From Notospermus geniculatus (Eukaryota; Nemertea; Pilidiophora; Heteronemertea; Lineidae): DNA of 64,000 nucleotides. The stretch lies in assembly GCA_002633025.1 (NCBI GenBank), contig NMRB01000895.1, forward strand, positions 157,092 to 221,091, written 5' to 3'. Made by a program: the position numbers and the translations under genes. Within the stretch, counting starts at the first letter, position 1. Each line of letters starts with the position of its first letter. A model generated the notes under the pieces. It had not been told where the DNA came from and did not search any database. It saw only the letters and a program-made list of their open reading frames with translations. Shown piece by piece: positions 54,546 to 64,000 of this stretch.

Positions 54546-55015
54546 ATAAAAATTAAATCTAATGTACATGTATATAATTATAGCACCTTTACGACAAATT
54601 CTTTGTGTTTAACACCACTTATACATGGTTCCCGTGGGTCCTTGAAAATTAGCATTGAATTTCATTTTTCAGCCTCAAGGCCTTGAATAGCCTTGAAAAC
54701 AACAGTTTTTGCTTAGTGGCCTTAAAAAGGCCTTGAATTTGCTGACTGAAAATCTGCAGGCACCATGTAATAAGTCAAATTTTACGGTACATTGAGTCCC
54801 CAGTATAGGATTCTCCAGTTGAATTTTTCTCAAATAATCTCGGACCACCATTCCACTTGATTTCTCCTATGAATATTTTATATGAAATCGGCTGTGTAAA
54901 CTGTACAGATATCCGAAACGCAAATATGAAGTCTGTCGTCTGGAAAAACTTAAGAAACGACGTCGATGCCATTTTTGTTCAGCGACAATCTGTCTGATGT
55001 GAATATGATTGGCTT

Positions 55016-55754
55016 TGTATAGAAAATCATAATATATTGNATCTTTTGATAAAATTTACCAACAGAAAATGGGAATTGTATTGTATCTCCTTTATATATG
55101 ACCCCTTGTACACCATACTACTCTTTGGGTTCGGAGATTGTTTGGACTACTCGCAGGGTAGGCCTACTGAGGGACACCTCATTTAACATAGGCCATTGAA
55201 CCATCTTTTTTGAAGATGGGGATCTGGCCTAGTAGTTGGCCGTGCTGCCCCTGAGTGCTGGCGATTGATGCCTGATGCGAGGGTCCGTAGATTCGAGTCC
55301 GGTAGGAAGCTATGTCTTTCACCTAGAAACCCGTTATTATTTCATATTCTAACAGAAAATGGGACACGTCAAAATAAAGTTTCAGAAAATTTTTATTTCA
55401 GGTCCAAAATTTAAGAAATTACTCCTGCACCGAAGACAAATATGACCCACAATTGACAGAAATTTGTCCACCCCATCTGCGCAGTGATTATTCAATGCTT
55501 CCCGTCGAAGAAATTGTCAGGTGACATGACAAGGCCCTAGAGCCTCGACGCAAGTTGCAGGTTAACTCGCTACATATGTGCAATCAAATTACCGCGTAAT
55601 GCCAAGTGAAGATCATTTCTTGCGATTACATTCAATTTTTGCCCAATATTGACAACATTATCCAATGTCGGCATCTAATATTTTCATATTTCTCGGCATA
55701 ACGGTAATGAACGCTGACACGACAATGGCCGGGGTGATAAATCATCTCTCCATA
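55016..55754 (+). other. Block B2-only segment with SINE and a single N
   Basis: An N at 55040 marks a join. At 55209-55350 lies a plus-strand tRNA-derived SINE-like unit: gatggggatctggcctagta, ggtccgtagattcgagtccg, aggaagctatgtctttcacc. It is preceded by the same gagattgtttggactactcg segment seen at 22185. In block copy 1 about 700 bp are missing between aaattta and gtcgatttctcc (46050). Confidence 0.6.
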
Positions 55755-56364
55755 TTAGTCGATTTCTCCGCGGGTGTCATATTCCGCCCAGATTTGTCAT
55801 ACGCGAGGGAAATTATCCATACACTTTTTGAATCTTCAATATTCTACAAGATAATCGCGATGTCGGTAATGAAGTTTATTTATTAATGTCGAATGATATA
55901 CTGAGAGGTGATCATCAAACTTCTTAAATTGAATCAATGGCAACGAGTGCACTCACGATATGGGAAGTTGCTTCTAGCGTTGTTGTCATCGACGGTGTTG
56001 GCGGTTCCATCCTCATCTCCAGGTGATTGTTGAGGTTAATTCATCGTTACAGTAGCTGGTGGACATTTTGGTGACTCGGGAGATTTCCAAGAATTTCACA
56101 CGTCTGTGCGTCTGCAGCTTGGCACCAAATGACCACAATAAGGCCTACATCAGTTTGAGGGCAGAAGTGAAAGGCAAGGTGGGCCTACATTTGGGAATTC
56201 CTGGTACCATACGTACTAAGTACGCCCTACGCAACCAATGATCCTCGAGTGTTTCCAGGGGTTCCCCGGATTTTGTAATGACATAATGTGACGTCCTACG
56301 CAGTTAACGGGTTAACAAAAAGAACTTACATAACCGAGGGATTAATCATGATATGACTTAAAGG

Positions 56365-56727
56365 TCACAATATGACTTCAAGGATAGGTACCGTCCTTTT
56401 CACCTCCCCTGATGATAGTTTAATTTCCATCCGTCCCGAGACGGTGTATCCAATACTCAACTTCTGAAGATCAGAGATGCACCCGAAGATTAATTTGCTC
56501 GCTTCCGTTGCCGTGCCGATATCGAACTTGACATTCTCCGCAAATATTCCATCTTTGTTTGTACGATTTGTGCATACAAAGCCCACGATTCCGATATGGA
56601 TAGGGCATATAAATAACTCTTTGTTTCCGTCTGATGTTGTAGTATCTCTATTAATTTTCTCCGTTAGAATTCTGGCGAAGTTATCTGGTGATTTCGAGGT
56701 GAGATATGAAGGAAGGGGTCTCATCAT
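56365..56727 (-). CDS. Unrecognised 120-codon ORF (block 2 copy)
   Basis: Counterpart of 46665-47027, open over the same 120 codons, with one replacement (Ala10Thr). No motif recognised. It is kept as a low-confidence hypothetical because the frame is intact in both copies. Confidence 0.25.
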   Translation of the reverse strand: MMRPLPSYLTSKSPDNFARILTEKINRDTTTSDGNKELFICPIHIGIVGFVCTNRTNKDGIFAENVKFDIGTATEASKLIFGCISDLQKLSIGYTVSGRMEIKLSSGEVKRTVPILEVIL

Positions 56728-56867
56728 CGCTCATCAGCGAGAGATTGATGTGGTGTTATACTGTCGGTTGTATTTCTGGCACTCTGGCAAGTTTTGACTG
56801 ATATATCAAATCACTGAGAAAGGTGAGTTCAGTATGAAACGATGGACAGTGTGTTTGAAGTCATGGT

Positions 56868-57070
56868 CCACTCGGCCTACTTGTTGGTCACAAAGGCCTT
56901 CTTCCACTACATCGGTCCACTCAGCCTACTTGGTCACGTAAAGGCCTAGCTCTTTCCACTACGTTGGTCCACTCAGCCTACTTGTTGGTCACTTGAAGGC
57001 TTCCACTACATCGGTCCACTCAGCCTTCTTGTTGGTCACTTAAAGGCTTCTTCCACTACGTCGATTTTCT
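56868..57070 (+). repeat. Minisatellite (block 2 copy)
   Basis: Counterpart of 47202-47400, with more degenerate unit lengths (some lack the tgttggtcac core). Confidence 0.8.
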
Positions 57071-57094
57071 GCCTTCTTGCGCAGTTTCCAAAGG

Positions 57095-57205
57095 CATCAC
57101 CCTGTCCGTGGCCCCCCCCCCATTTTTCGGTGAACAATGTTAGAAAAATCGCCCTTTTTCAAAGTGCCACAGAATTGCCTCCCCAGAGTCCTGGATCCGC
57201 CCCTG
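57095..57205. mobile_element. G/C-run fragment ending in CCTGGATCCGCCCCTG
   Basis: The right end tcctggatccgcccctgg belongs to the CAGGGGCGGATCCAGG family. The left part begins at a C run near 57111. It is inserted where block 1 has the 47440 repeat. Confidence 0.6.
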
Positions 57206-58313
57206 GTGGTGGCAGTGCCTGCAGGCAACTTTGCATAATCTCTGTTATTTAGCAAATATTAATGCGTGGACACAATGCCTATGGAAACAGGCCAATGTGA
57301 CATCACCTCTCACAGCTCCTGTTGTTAACAAAAGTGAACATGGACTCCCTGGATATTCCTTGGGCCACACGAGGAACCCTAGGACATAAGTCTGGCTTAA
57401 TGAGGAACCGGAGAAACTAGTCCGTGACGTGGCGCTGACGAACAACTCAGTTAAAACTATGACGTCGAAAGTCAGGCCAACGTTATTTGCCATTTAATTC
57501 TGAAACTACACCCTATTTGTAACCCTAATATACCAGAAGTAGTCCATTGAATTTCGAATTTTACATGTATATGTTTATCATCAAGTAAAGGACTGACTCA
57601 ATGTATCTGAATGTTTTCAAAGGAAAATTCAAGCGGGAACATGTTGAATTTCGTCGATAAATTGATGAATGACGTAGCCTATCGCACATAACGTCACATA
57701 CGATGTGCGATGTCAGTGACATTTCAACGTCGCAACGCATGCGCTTTTGTGTTAAAACTGAGTTGTTCCCCAGCGCCTCCTTTGGGCACTTCGGTTCCCC
57801 ATTATAGTTCTTGCAATTGCAGAACGATGCCCTCTTTCTGAATATAGCTCCTGGCAATGTTTCGCAAGAATCAGCACCAATTCTGACTTCCTTCTTTCAT
57901 TTTACGAAATGGCAAAAAGCTGCATCAGGTATGATAGCCTGTTGATGGAGATGCATAAATATCAAGCTACACCTGCCGCTGTACCTTCACCGCTCCGCCA
58001 TTTCACCAGGCCGAGTGGTTATGATTTAAAACTCAGATTTTAATTTGTAAAATTCTCAGTCTTCACCTGTTTATTATTTTCTCAATCTTGGCAGCTTCAA
58101 AACTTTTTAAAAAACGCCTTTGAAGCATTTCGTGAATTTATGACCTTTCATCAGCCAGGATGGTTACAATTAAATTCCCATTTCGCTGGAGTTGTGGTTT
58201 AGCAAAAATACAGAGATGATAAAGAAAAAATCATCAATGATATAGTAGTAGCTTAAAGTGAAATTCCTGCTCATCTTGCCTGCTGAAAGAATCCTCAAAT
58301 ACACCACCATATG
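57206..58313. other. Non-coding sequence of block B2
   Basis: No feature supported. A 98-codon minus-strand frame at 57561-57857 has no counterpart in block 1. Confidence 0.5.
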
Positions 58314-58645
58314 GGCGGTTATAACCGTAAATATAAAGACGTTACAAAATAAAGACGTTGTTGAAGTCATATTCTCTAGTTGTTGTGGTGATCTCTAGTC
58401 GTAGCTAAGAAAGACGTAAGGTGGCGCTGCAGTCGTCACACGATCTCAAGTTGTAGCTAAGAAAGACGTAAAGTGGCGCTGTATCGTTCGTAACACTTCA
58501 GGTGTTTTCGTCATTCTTCGTTTGGACAACTGCAGCGCCACCTTACGTCTTTCTTAGCTACAACTAGATATCATCACAACGACTAGAGAATATGACTACA
58601 ACAACGTCTTTATTTTGTAACATCTTATTTGTGGTTATAACCACC
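58314..58645. mobile_element. Complete foldback element, ends GGYGGTTATAACC
   Basis: The intact form of 48436-48838. Arms of about 130 bp start ggcggttataaccg and end ggttataaccacc, passing through acgttacaaaataaagacg, ctctagttgttgtg and tagctaagaaagacgtaagg. The centre near 58470-58520 holds a tandem copy of the tagctaagaaagacgtaa segment. No coding capacity. Confidence 0.85.
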
Positions 58646-58679
58646 GGTACCACCAACTGTAACCAGGCTGTCAGAGTGG

Positions 58680-58860
58680 CATAGTGCAAACATCGGCGCC
58701 TGTCACCTCTGAGATTGACGTGACCTTTGACTTTGACCCTGTGACCTTTGCCGCAAATATCCCTTCTGGCTCTCAACATTTCAACGAAGATAGCTTTTGT
58801 TCGGTGGGAGGTGGGATTTGCACACGCTTTGCATTGTTCTTGTTACTGTTGCCCATGATT
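58680..58860 (+). mobile_element. 5'-truncated copy of the 62222 element
   Basis: Shares gacctttgac, gaccctgtgacctttg, ttcaacgaag, gtgggatttgcacacgcttt and gttcttgtta with 62390-62530. Its 5' (GTCY)n region is absent. Confidence 0.7.
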
Positions 58861-59451
58861 GGATGACATTGTTAGTAGTAGAAAAAAGAAAATATGTCAT
58901 AATCATATGACTGCATTCACAACCCAATTGTGTGCTCCTGGTGGGCAATGACATCACACGCAAGCGAAATTCTGATATATGAAATGTATTCCGGGCCTAA
59001 ACAGTAAAACATAACAGATTGCATCCTGTCTCTGTTCATAATTAAATAGAAGACATTTTTCTTCTAGTATATATTTCTATTGTTTTCGATGACATTTTGT
59101 GAAAATTGATGCCGTGAACCATTGTTTTTGCCTGCATAATAATTACTAATTCATTTGGGTGAATTAGAAAATAATTTGTGTTACATATGATAATTAGTTT
59201 ATGGTATGACTGTACTTGTGGGTCTATTCCTGCTCATTAGGTGAGGTCTTTTAATGTTTTGTGCAATTCTGCACATATCGCGCTTTACTGATGATTTGTC
59301 TGTCTTCATTAACCCCTTCAGATTAAGGTGACTTTAACACAGTGGCACCTGTAGTGCCTTGAAATCACCATGATAATGCCTGTGCGTTGACCTTGACTCA
59401 GATTGTCAAGGTCAGTGAAAGGTCACCCAGTAACACTCTCTCATATGAATA
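58861..59451. other. No recognisable feature
   Basis: AT-rich unique sequence. Confidence 0.45.
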
Positions 59452-59453
59452 TA

Positions 59454-59696
59454 CAGTACGTTGCACAATGGACCTCCCTTACGCTCTGCGCACCATCCGC
59501 GTCATGTGAGTACCGTCCTCGTATCTTGGACTTCGCGTGCCGTCATGGAAGGCGCGCAGTGAAGACGTAACATCATTTGCCTGTGATGCGCAGACGTCAT
59601 GCAGACGCACCCATACCATATGAACTGAAGCGTACCTTCCACGTGATGTATGCGGAAGGTATGCGGATAAAGGGAGGTCAATTTTGCAACGTTCTG
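59454..59696. mobile_element. CAGTAC-family MITE, TSD TA
   Basis: Ends CAGTACGTTGCACAATGGAC and GTCAATTTTGCAACGTTCTG, with TA at 59452-59453 and 59697-59698. 243 bp. The interior (gcgcaccatccgcgtcatg, gaagacgtaac) is close to the inner element at 24352-24619. Confidence 0.88.
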
Positions 59697-59698
59697 TA

Positions 59699-60617
59699 AC
59701 TTGTATTAATTAATAGTCAGTTTGTCAAAGTTCCAAAAATACAACTGAGCGCCTAAAAAATTGAGGTGCTCAAAAAACTGAGCGCCTGCATTTTTTATAA
59801 GACGAGCCCTACATGTATTCATTGTATTCCCCCAAAATGTTTGATGAGTTGATGACTACAAAAAATACTGGCCAATCCACCCCTCTCAAGTTTAACGAAC
59901 AACTTTCTAATTATCAAACTCATTTGCGCACTCAGCTGGCCATATTCAAAATGCAGGTGACCTGTTCTATTCCCTTGGCAACACATTGGGACAGGTATCA
60001 TGTGTACCACATTATAAAACTTTACCCCACACGGGGCCCATGTCACCTTGCACACCCAACTGTAAAATATTTGAAAGATGAAAAGGTAAAATGATGGATT
60101 GTGGGATATGTTTATGAAGTCAAAATGGAACATTTGCATGAAATCCCGACATGTAATACTTACACTGAAAATATAGTCTCATTTTTGATAATTTTTTAAC
60201 AGATATGTCTGCGTTCTGCCCAAGGCAGTAAATTATGACTGCTTTATCATGAGTTTGCGATCTGTGGCCATTTGAAATCATTCGAGTGAAACATTTTATG
60301 ACTTTGCACCTCAGGTTGTTTTGAAAAAATTGTAGACGCCAGTCCGGTTTATAATAACCCATGATCTAATAAATAATATTTTATTGTGTGATTTCTGTCG
60401 ATGTGTCCAAAAAGTAATAAGTCATGCATAGATGATTTAAGTATTATGTTGACTTAAGTGCACCAGATAATTCAGGAATTTTCAGATGTCATAATGTTTT
60501 AGATCTAGATCTGTCGTTTTGAGTTGAAGAAATGTGACTTTGATGATCGAATGTGAAGTTTAGACAGGCCTATCATCAGTCATCCAACATAGAGCACAAA
60601 AAATCCATACAAAATGA
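59699..60617. other. No recognisable feature
   Basis: Overlapping frames of 93 and 106 codons on opposite strands (59813-60139) show no motif. Confidence 0.45.
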
Positions 60618-60619
60618 TA

Positions 60620-60802
60620 AAGTCGTCTCCGAATTTCGCGAATTTTTGACCCCGATCGGGGTCTTCCTCAGGCACTTTCTAGTAGAGATCAGTACAGTTA
60701 AGTGAAAGTCAAAAATCATCTTCACTTCTGGGATCTCTACTAAAAAGTGCCTGAGGAAGACCTCAGTTGGTGTCGAAAATTTGTGAAATTCGAAGACGAC
60801 TT
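60620..60802. mobile_element. Foldback element, ~70-bp arms, TSD TA
   Basis: aagtcgtctccgaatttcgc at the left is mirrored at the right end; arms 60620-60690 and 60732-60802 include tcttcctcaggcac and its complement. TA at 60618-60619 and 60803-60804. Confidence 0.85.
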
Positions 60803-60919
60803 TACATTTACTACCTACCAGCAGTCAGGTGAGAATACCCCATACCCTATCTTTGATCCTTTTCAAGTCACTTTATTGAAGTTTCTCTCCGAGTTGGGGC
60901 CCCCTGATGAATTATGCTA

Positions 60920-61034
60920 GGGCCTGTATTCTAGAAGCCTAACTCAAAGGTCCACTTTAAGCTTTTGTATTCTGCCCTGCAAACAATAGCTAAAGGTATA
61001 CCTTAGAGATAAGGAAGCTTCTAGAATACGGCCC
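60920..61034. mobile_element. MITE, TIR GGGCCKGTATTCTAGAAGC, TSD TA
   Basis: GGGCCTGTATTCTAGAAGC and the inverted gcttctagaatacggccc bound about 115 bp, with TA at 60918-60919 and 61035-61036. Confidence 0.85.
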
Positions 61035-61057
61035 TACTCTCCATTCCAGTTCCGATT

Positions 61058-61450
61058 GGCACGAGGTTTATCAACGATAGCTCCGCAACGGCTGGGCCGA
61101 ATTTGATGAAACATACGTTAATCGCCTTGTCTTTCTTGGCGGTACAGCCATCATCACTGTCATTTTCCCAAAAAACGTGACAGAAAAAAGTTCTTTCACA
61201 AATCGCAGTTCGTGTTTATGGTCGAAATGGCAGCCATTTTGAAATGACGCAATGCATCGCGCACGTGTAAACTGCACTGAACAGCATAGCGAAATGAAAT
61301 TGGTTTCGAGAAAGGGATCCGTTATGCAGGCCTTACGCAAAAAATGAAGATAGCAGAAAGATACCGGCAAGAAAGACAAGTTATTGATGTACCGGTATGT
61401 TGAATTTGAGCCAGCCGTTGCGGAGATATCAGCTGAAAACCTCGCGCCAC
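61058..61450. mobile_element. Foldback element, ~85-bp arms
   Basis: Arms at about 61058-61145 and 61363-61450 share gctccgcaacggctgg, aacatac and cttgtctttcttg with their complements. The 152-codon minus-strand frame here is produced by this palindrome and is not a gene. Confidence 0.75.
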
Positions 61451-61884
61451 CATGGCCACTGGGATTTTGAATGAACTGTAGAAAAACTCTGCCCACTACA
61501 CCCCATCCCCTGATTCCCTTGACTTGCAACAGAAGACATACATGTAGGACGTTGAAATTTATTCAACCATGACACAAACTAAATCTATTGTGAATGTTGT
61601 CATAATCCATAAAAAAATGAAAATTGAACTCAAGCTGTAAATTTTCAGTATGAATGCCATCGTATTTATGTCTGTCTCGGCGCATGAAGTTAATTTGAAT
61701 AATATATAATATTCAGTTTGTGGCACGTAGCTTCACTTGGTCTCCAGACTGTGACATAGGTCTTTTGATCGGATTATTACATTTATTGCACACACCTGTG
61801 GATATCGTACCTCGAAGCAAAGGTTAGTCTCCTATATTTGAAACCTCCCCCTCCCGGCCAATATATTTTGTATAATTGTATGGG
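61451..61884. other. No recognisable feature
   Basis: Unique sequence before the SINE. Confidence 0.45.
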
Positions 61885-62221
61885 GTATAATTGTGGTCTA
61901 GTGGTTAGCGAGACGGACTCGTGATCAGAGGGTCCCGGGTTCGATTCCCAGTCCTAAGAAAAAGCATGCTCGCCTGTGACCTTGAGCAAGTCACTTTGCC
62001 TCACTTGCTTCACCCCACCCAGGTGTAAAAGGGGTACCTGGCTGGTAGTGATGGTCTATGTGAATGTTAGTCCAAGAGTGCTAAAATCAGCTGCCAGGAC
62101 TCTCATACTCGGCAAGTGGAGATATGATATTGGAGTGAACAGGCCTATAGCTGGGGTAATAATAATGTAAAGCACATTGAGCAGTTACTGGGAATGCGCT
62201 ACATAAGAACTCCATTATTAT
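61885..62221 (+). mobile_element. tRNA-derived SINE with (ATT) tail
   Basis: Box A-like gtggtctagtggttagcg, box B ggttcgattcc at 61939-61949, then a core with gaccttgagcaagtcacttt and gtgtaaaaggggtacctggc, and the 3' end atgcgctacataagaactcc with an attatt tail. The well-spaced A and B boxes indicate polymerase III transcription. It is a different family from the 9519 unit. Confidence 0.85.
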
Positions 62222-62535
62222 CCCACCGAACGTAAGTTCGGTAGGGATATAGAGAAACCCCTGTGTGTCTGTCTGTCAGTCTGTCAATTGAGTCCGGCTG
62301 TCAGTCCGTCCGGGCCTATAACTTTGCAACGAAGGCCGATTTTGTGTCGGTATATTCAGGCAAGGTGTTTGAGCAGTCAAAGGTGTGTCGCACACCACAA
62401 CCAGCGCGATGCAACCTTTGACCTTGACCCTGTGACCTTTGACACAAATATCACTTCCGGCTCACAAAATTTCAATGAAGGCAACTTTCGTTCGGTGGGA
62501 TTTGCACACGCTTTGCGTTGCTCTTGTTATTATTA
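62222..62535 (+). mobile_element. Helitron-like (GTCY)n element next to the SINE tail
   Basis: It starts TCCCACCGAACGTAAGTTCG after the A of the SINE tail and carries a 5' hairpin (accgaac/gttcggt). A (GTCT)/(GTCC) run follows, then gaccttgaccctgtgacctt and a 3' end gctttgcgttgctcttg, resembling the 28463-29125 ends. The 3' CTRR is degenerate, so the superfamily call is tentative. Confidence 0.5.
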
Positions 62536-64000
62536 TTATATATTATTATTATAATTGATCTCCTTAGTTTATTGCAAATGCTTCACAAACATGTTTTGAT
62601 AATATTGCAGAGTGTAGACCAAACCCGAAACAAGCCGCAACATTTCCAAAACAGTTCAAAATGTTTTGTCGCAGAAATGTTTTTAAAATGTTGGTGTACT
62701 GAGTGCTTGGCAAAAATTCATAAGAGAGTTCCAACCTAATTTTGAAAGATGGGGTATTTTCTTGCTCACAGCGATGTTGACGAAAATACACCCAATTATG
62801 ATCTACTGAGGAAATGTTATAGGTGGAAAAAGTGTAAATTTTTCTCAGCCTGCCATTGCTAAACACTCATCAACAATTGAGCAGGTTATGCCGGAAAAAC
62901 TTCTCACACCAGAAATCTGAAACTTGCGCAGAATTAAAAACCTGATTCAATTACCTGGCTAAACAACCAGAATATTAAAATCATATGCTATGCCCCAGGT
63001 GCCCGCATGATTGGCATGGTCGCACCAAATTTGCCCTTTGATGGACGAAAAACAATGCCGGTGCTATTTTCGCCTTGGGTAGTCATGCGATCATTTGGTA
63101 GATGAATACCTATGCATAAATAATATAAAGTATCAGAATAATAAGTGACTGTGGTATGACTGTATCGTTTGTAGCGGAAATGGGAAGGAATCTCATGTCA
63201 TGAACTCTTAAATTCAGTGCAGTCTCTGCTTGTTGGTGACGTCAAAATGCAAAGAAACTCCTTGTAGTTCTGCAACCACTTTGCTATGGTTCGATCTTCT
63301 TCAAAGAACATAACCTTTGGCACTTCACTTGACTCCCCTTGTTCAGTTCGTTGGAGATCAGAGAGAGATAATAGGGAGGTTCCGCAGCGTCTCCGAATTA
63401 CGAAATATGAATATGCTTCAACTATGACGTCATCACTTTGGCGTATGACGTTGCGTCTCTTTCGTGACGTCTTGCAAATTCATTGCGTCTTGACGAGGAT
63501 GGCCGTAAATCTTTGTACGTAGTTTACGAATTACGAATCGCTAATTTTCATTTACGAAAAATATGTTTGGGGCTTTTCTGAACATATATATAGCTGAAAA
63601 TCAGAATGCACGAAAATTTCTTTGTTGACATTCTGGAGAAGTTTGTTTACATTTTTTCCTGAAAATTCGTCCCCTTTCAAATTCTATTTCTAAATCAAAT
63701 TTTTTCGCTTTCGATTCGCTTTAATCCTGTCGATTTTGGTTCCACTCACTGCAAGTCTTCGCCATTTTTTTGAGTGGATGTTGAACGTGTACATCACACC
63801 ATGGTCAGCTGAATGACTTCTGAGGGGTACTCATGACAGTGTGGTATTTTTCAACAATCTTTTACTAATACTGCATTTTAGTCGAGGTTGCCGGGCCTAA
63901 CAGGGTTAGCCCTAGCCATATGTTGCTTCTCTGATGACCTCAGATACATATTTAGGGGAAATATCATACATGCCAATCAGCAGTCAGCTTGTACAGGTTT
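62536..64000. other. No recognisable feature
   Basis: An AT microsatellite (62520-62555) is followed by unique sequence. The frames at 62564-62866 and 63286-63522 lack motifs. The tacgaattacgaatcgct palindrome-like word near 63524-63545 is short. Confidence 0.4.

Larger units (their letters stand above)
48839..58645 (+). repeat. Tandem block B, copy 2
   Basis: It begins gtgatctcttccacctcgat at 48839, matching 35745, and follows block copy 1 in order to 58645. It lacks the 41660, 42127 and 47440 insertions but has its own at 51846-51996, plus a SINE at 55209. Confidence 0.85.

Noticed and set aside
61071-61529. 152-codon minus-strand ORF
   Set aside because: It is generated by the inverted arms of the foldback element at 61058-61450.
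61892-61960. Functional tRNA gene
   Set aside because: Box A and box B are good, but it continues into a SINE body and tail, and no cloverleaf acceptor stem is evident.

Overview
This is non-coding, repeat-dense animal nuclear DNA from a draft assembly. It has a 455-base N gap (21597-22051), single Ns at several joins and many long G runs. The only gene piece I can name is a first coding exon of 76 nt encoding MSRRKQQNPQHL followed by an acidic stretch and a GTGAGT donor. This is the SNAG-type start of a spalt-like (Sall) zinc-finger repressor. It occurs twice, at 2655-2730 and 12450-12525. No zinc-finger exon and no other convincing gene is visible; nearly all short ORFs are chance frames or read through inverted repeats. 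The bilaterian Sall exon, the frequent taggcctac and acatgtacatgt words and the density of short DNA transposons suggest a marine invertebrate deuterostome, perhaps an echinoderm. That taxon call is an inference and is only moderately sure.

Layout: 1-1987 holds foldback and hAT-like short elements. 1988-11600 and 11749-19972 are two tandem copies of one block (A1, A2), each with the Sall exon 1 and its promoter. 19973-35744 is single copy and packed with miniature inverted-repeat elements (MITEs), SINE-like tRNA derivatives and a Helitron-like insertion. 35745-48838 and 48839-58645 are two tandem copies of a second block (B1, B2), joined at 48838/48839. 58646-64000 holds further repeats and a SINE.

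The copies in each pair differ by substitutions and by clean presence or absence of transposons. Several give filled and empty sites with exact target-site duplications (TSDs): TA for a 1,236-bp element, TAA for PIF/Harbinger-like elements, CTGG for a 151-bp element, and a three-base possible footprint where a 133-bp element is missing. The two Sall exons differ by two synonymous changes only. The simplest reading is two diverged haplotypes of a highly heterozygous animal laid end to end by the assembler; true tandem duplications are the alternative.

The mobile DNA falls into groups by TSD: TA (Tc1/mariner-like, including a CAGTAC family), TAA or TTA (PIF/Harbinger-like), 5 bp (hAT-like, TIRs CAGTGTTTCC or CAGGGNCGGATCCAGG), 4 bp, and A/T insertion with a 3' hairpin and CTAG end (Helitron-like). 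I found no multi-gene system; the interest lies in the transposon record and the duplicated Sall first exon.
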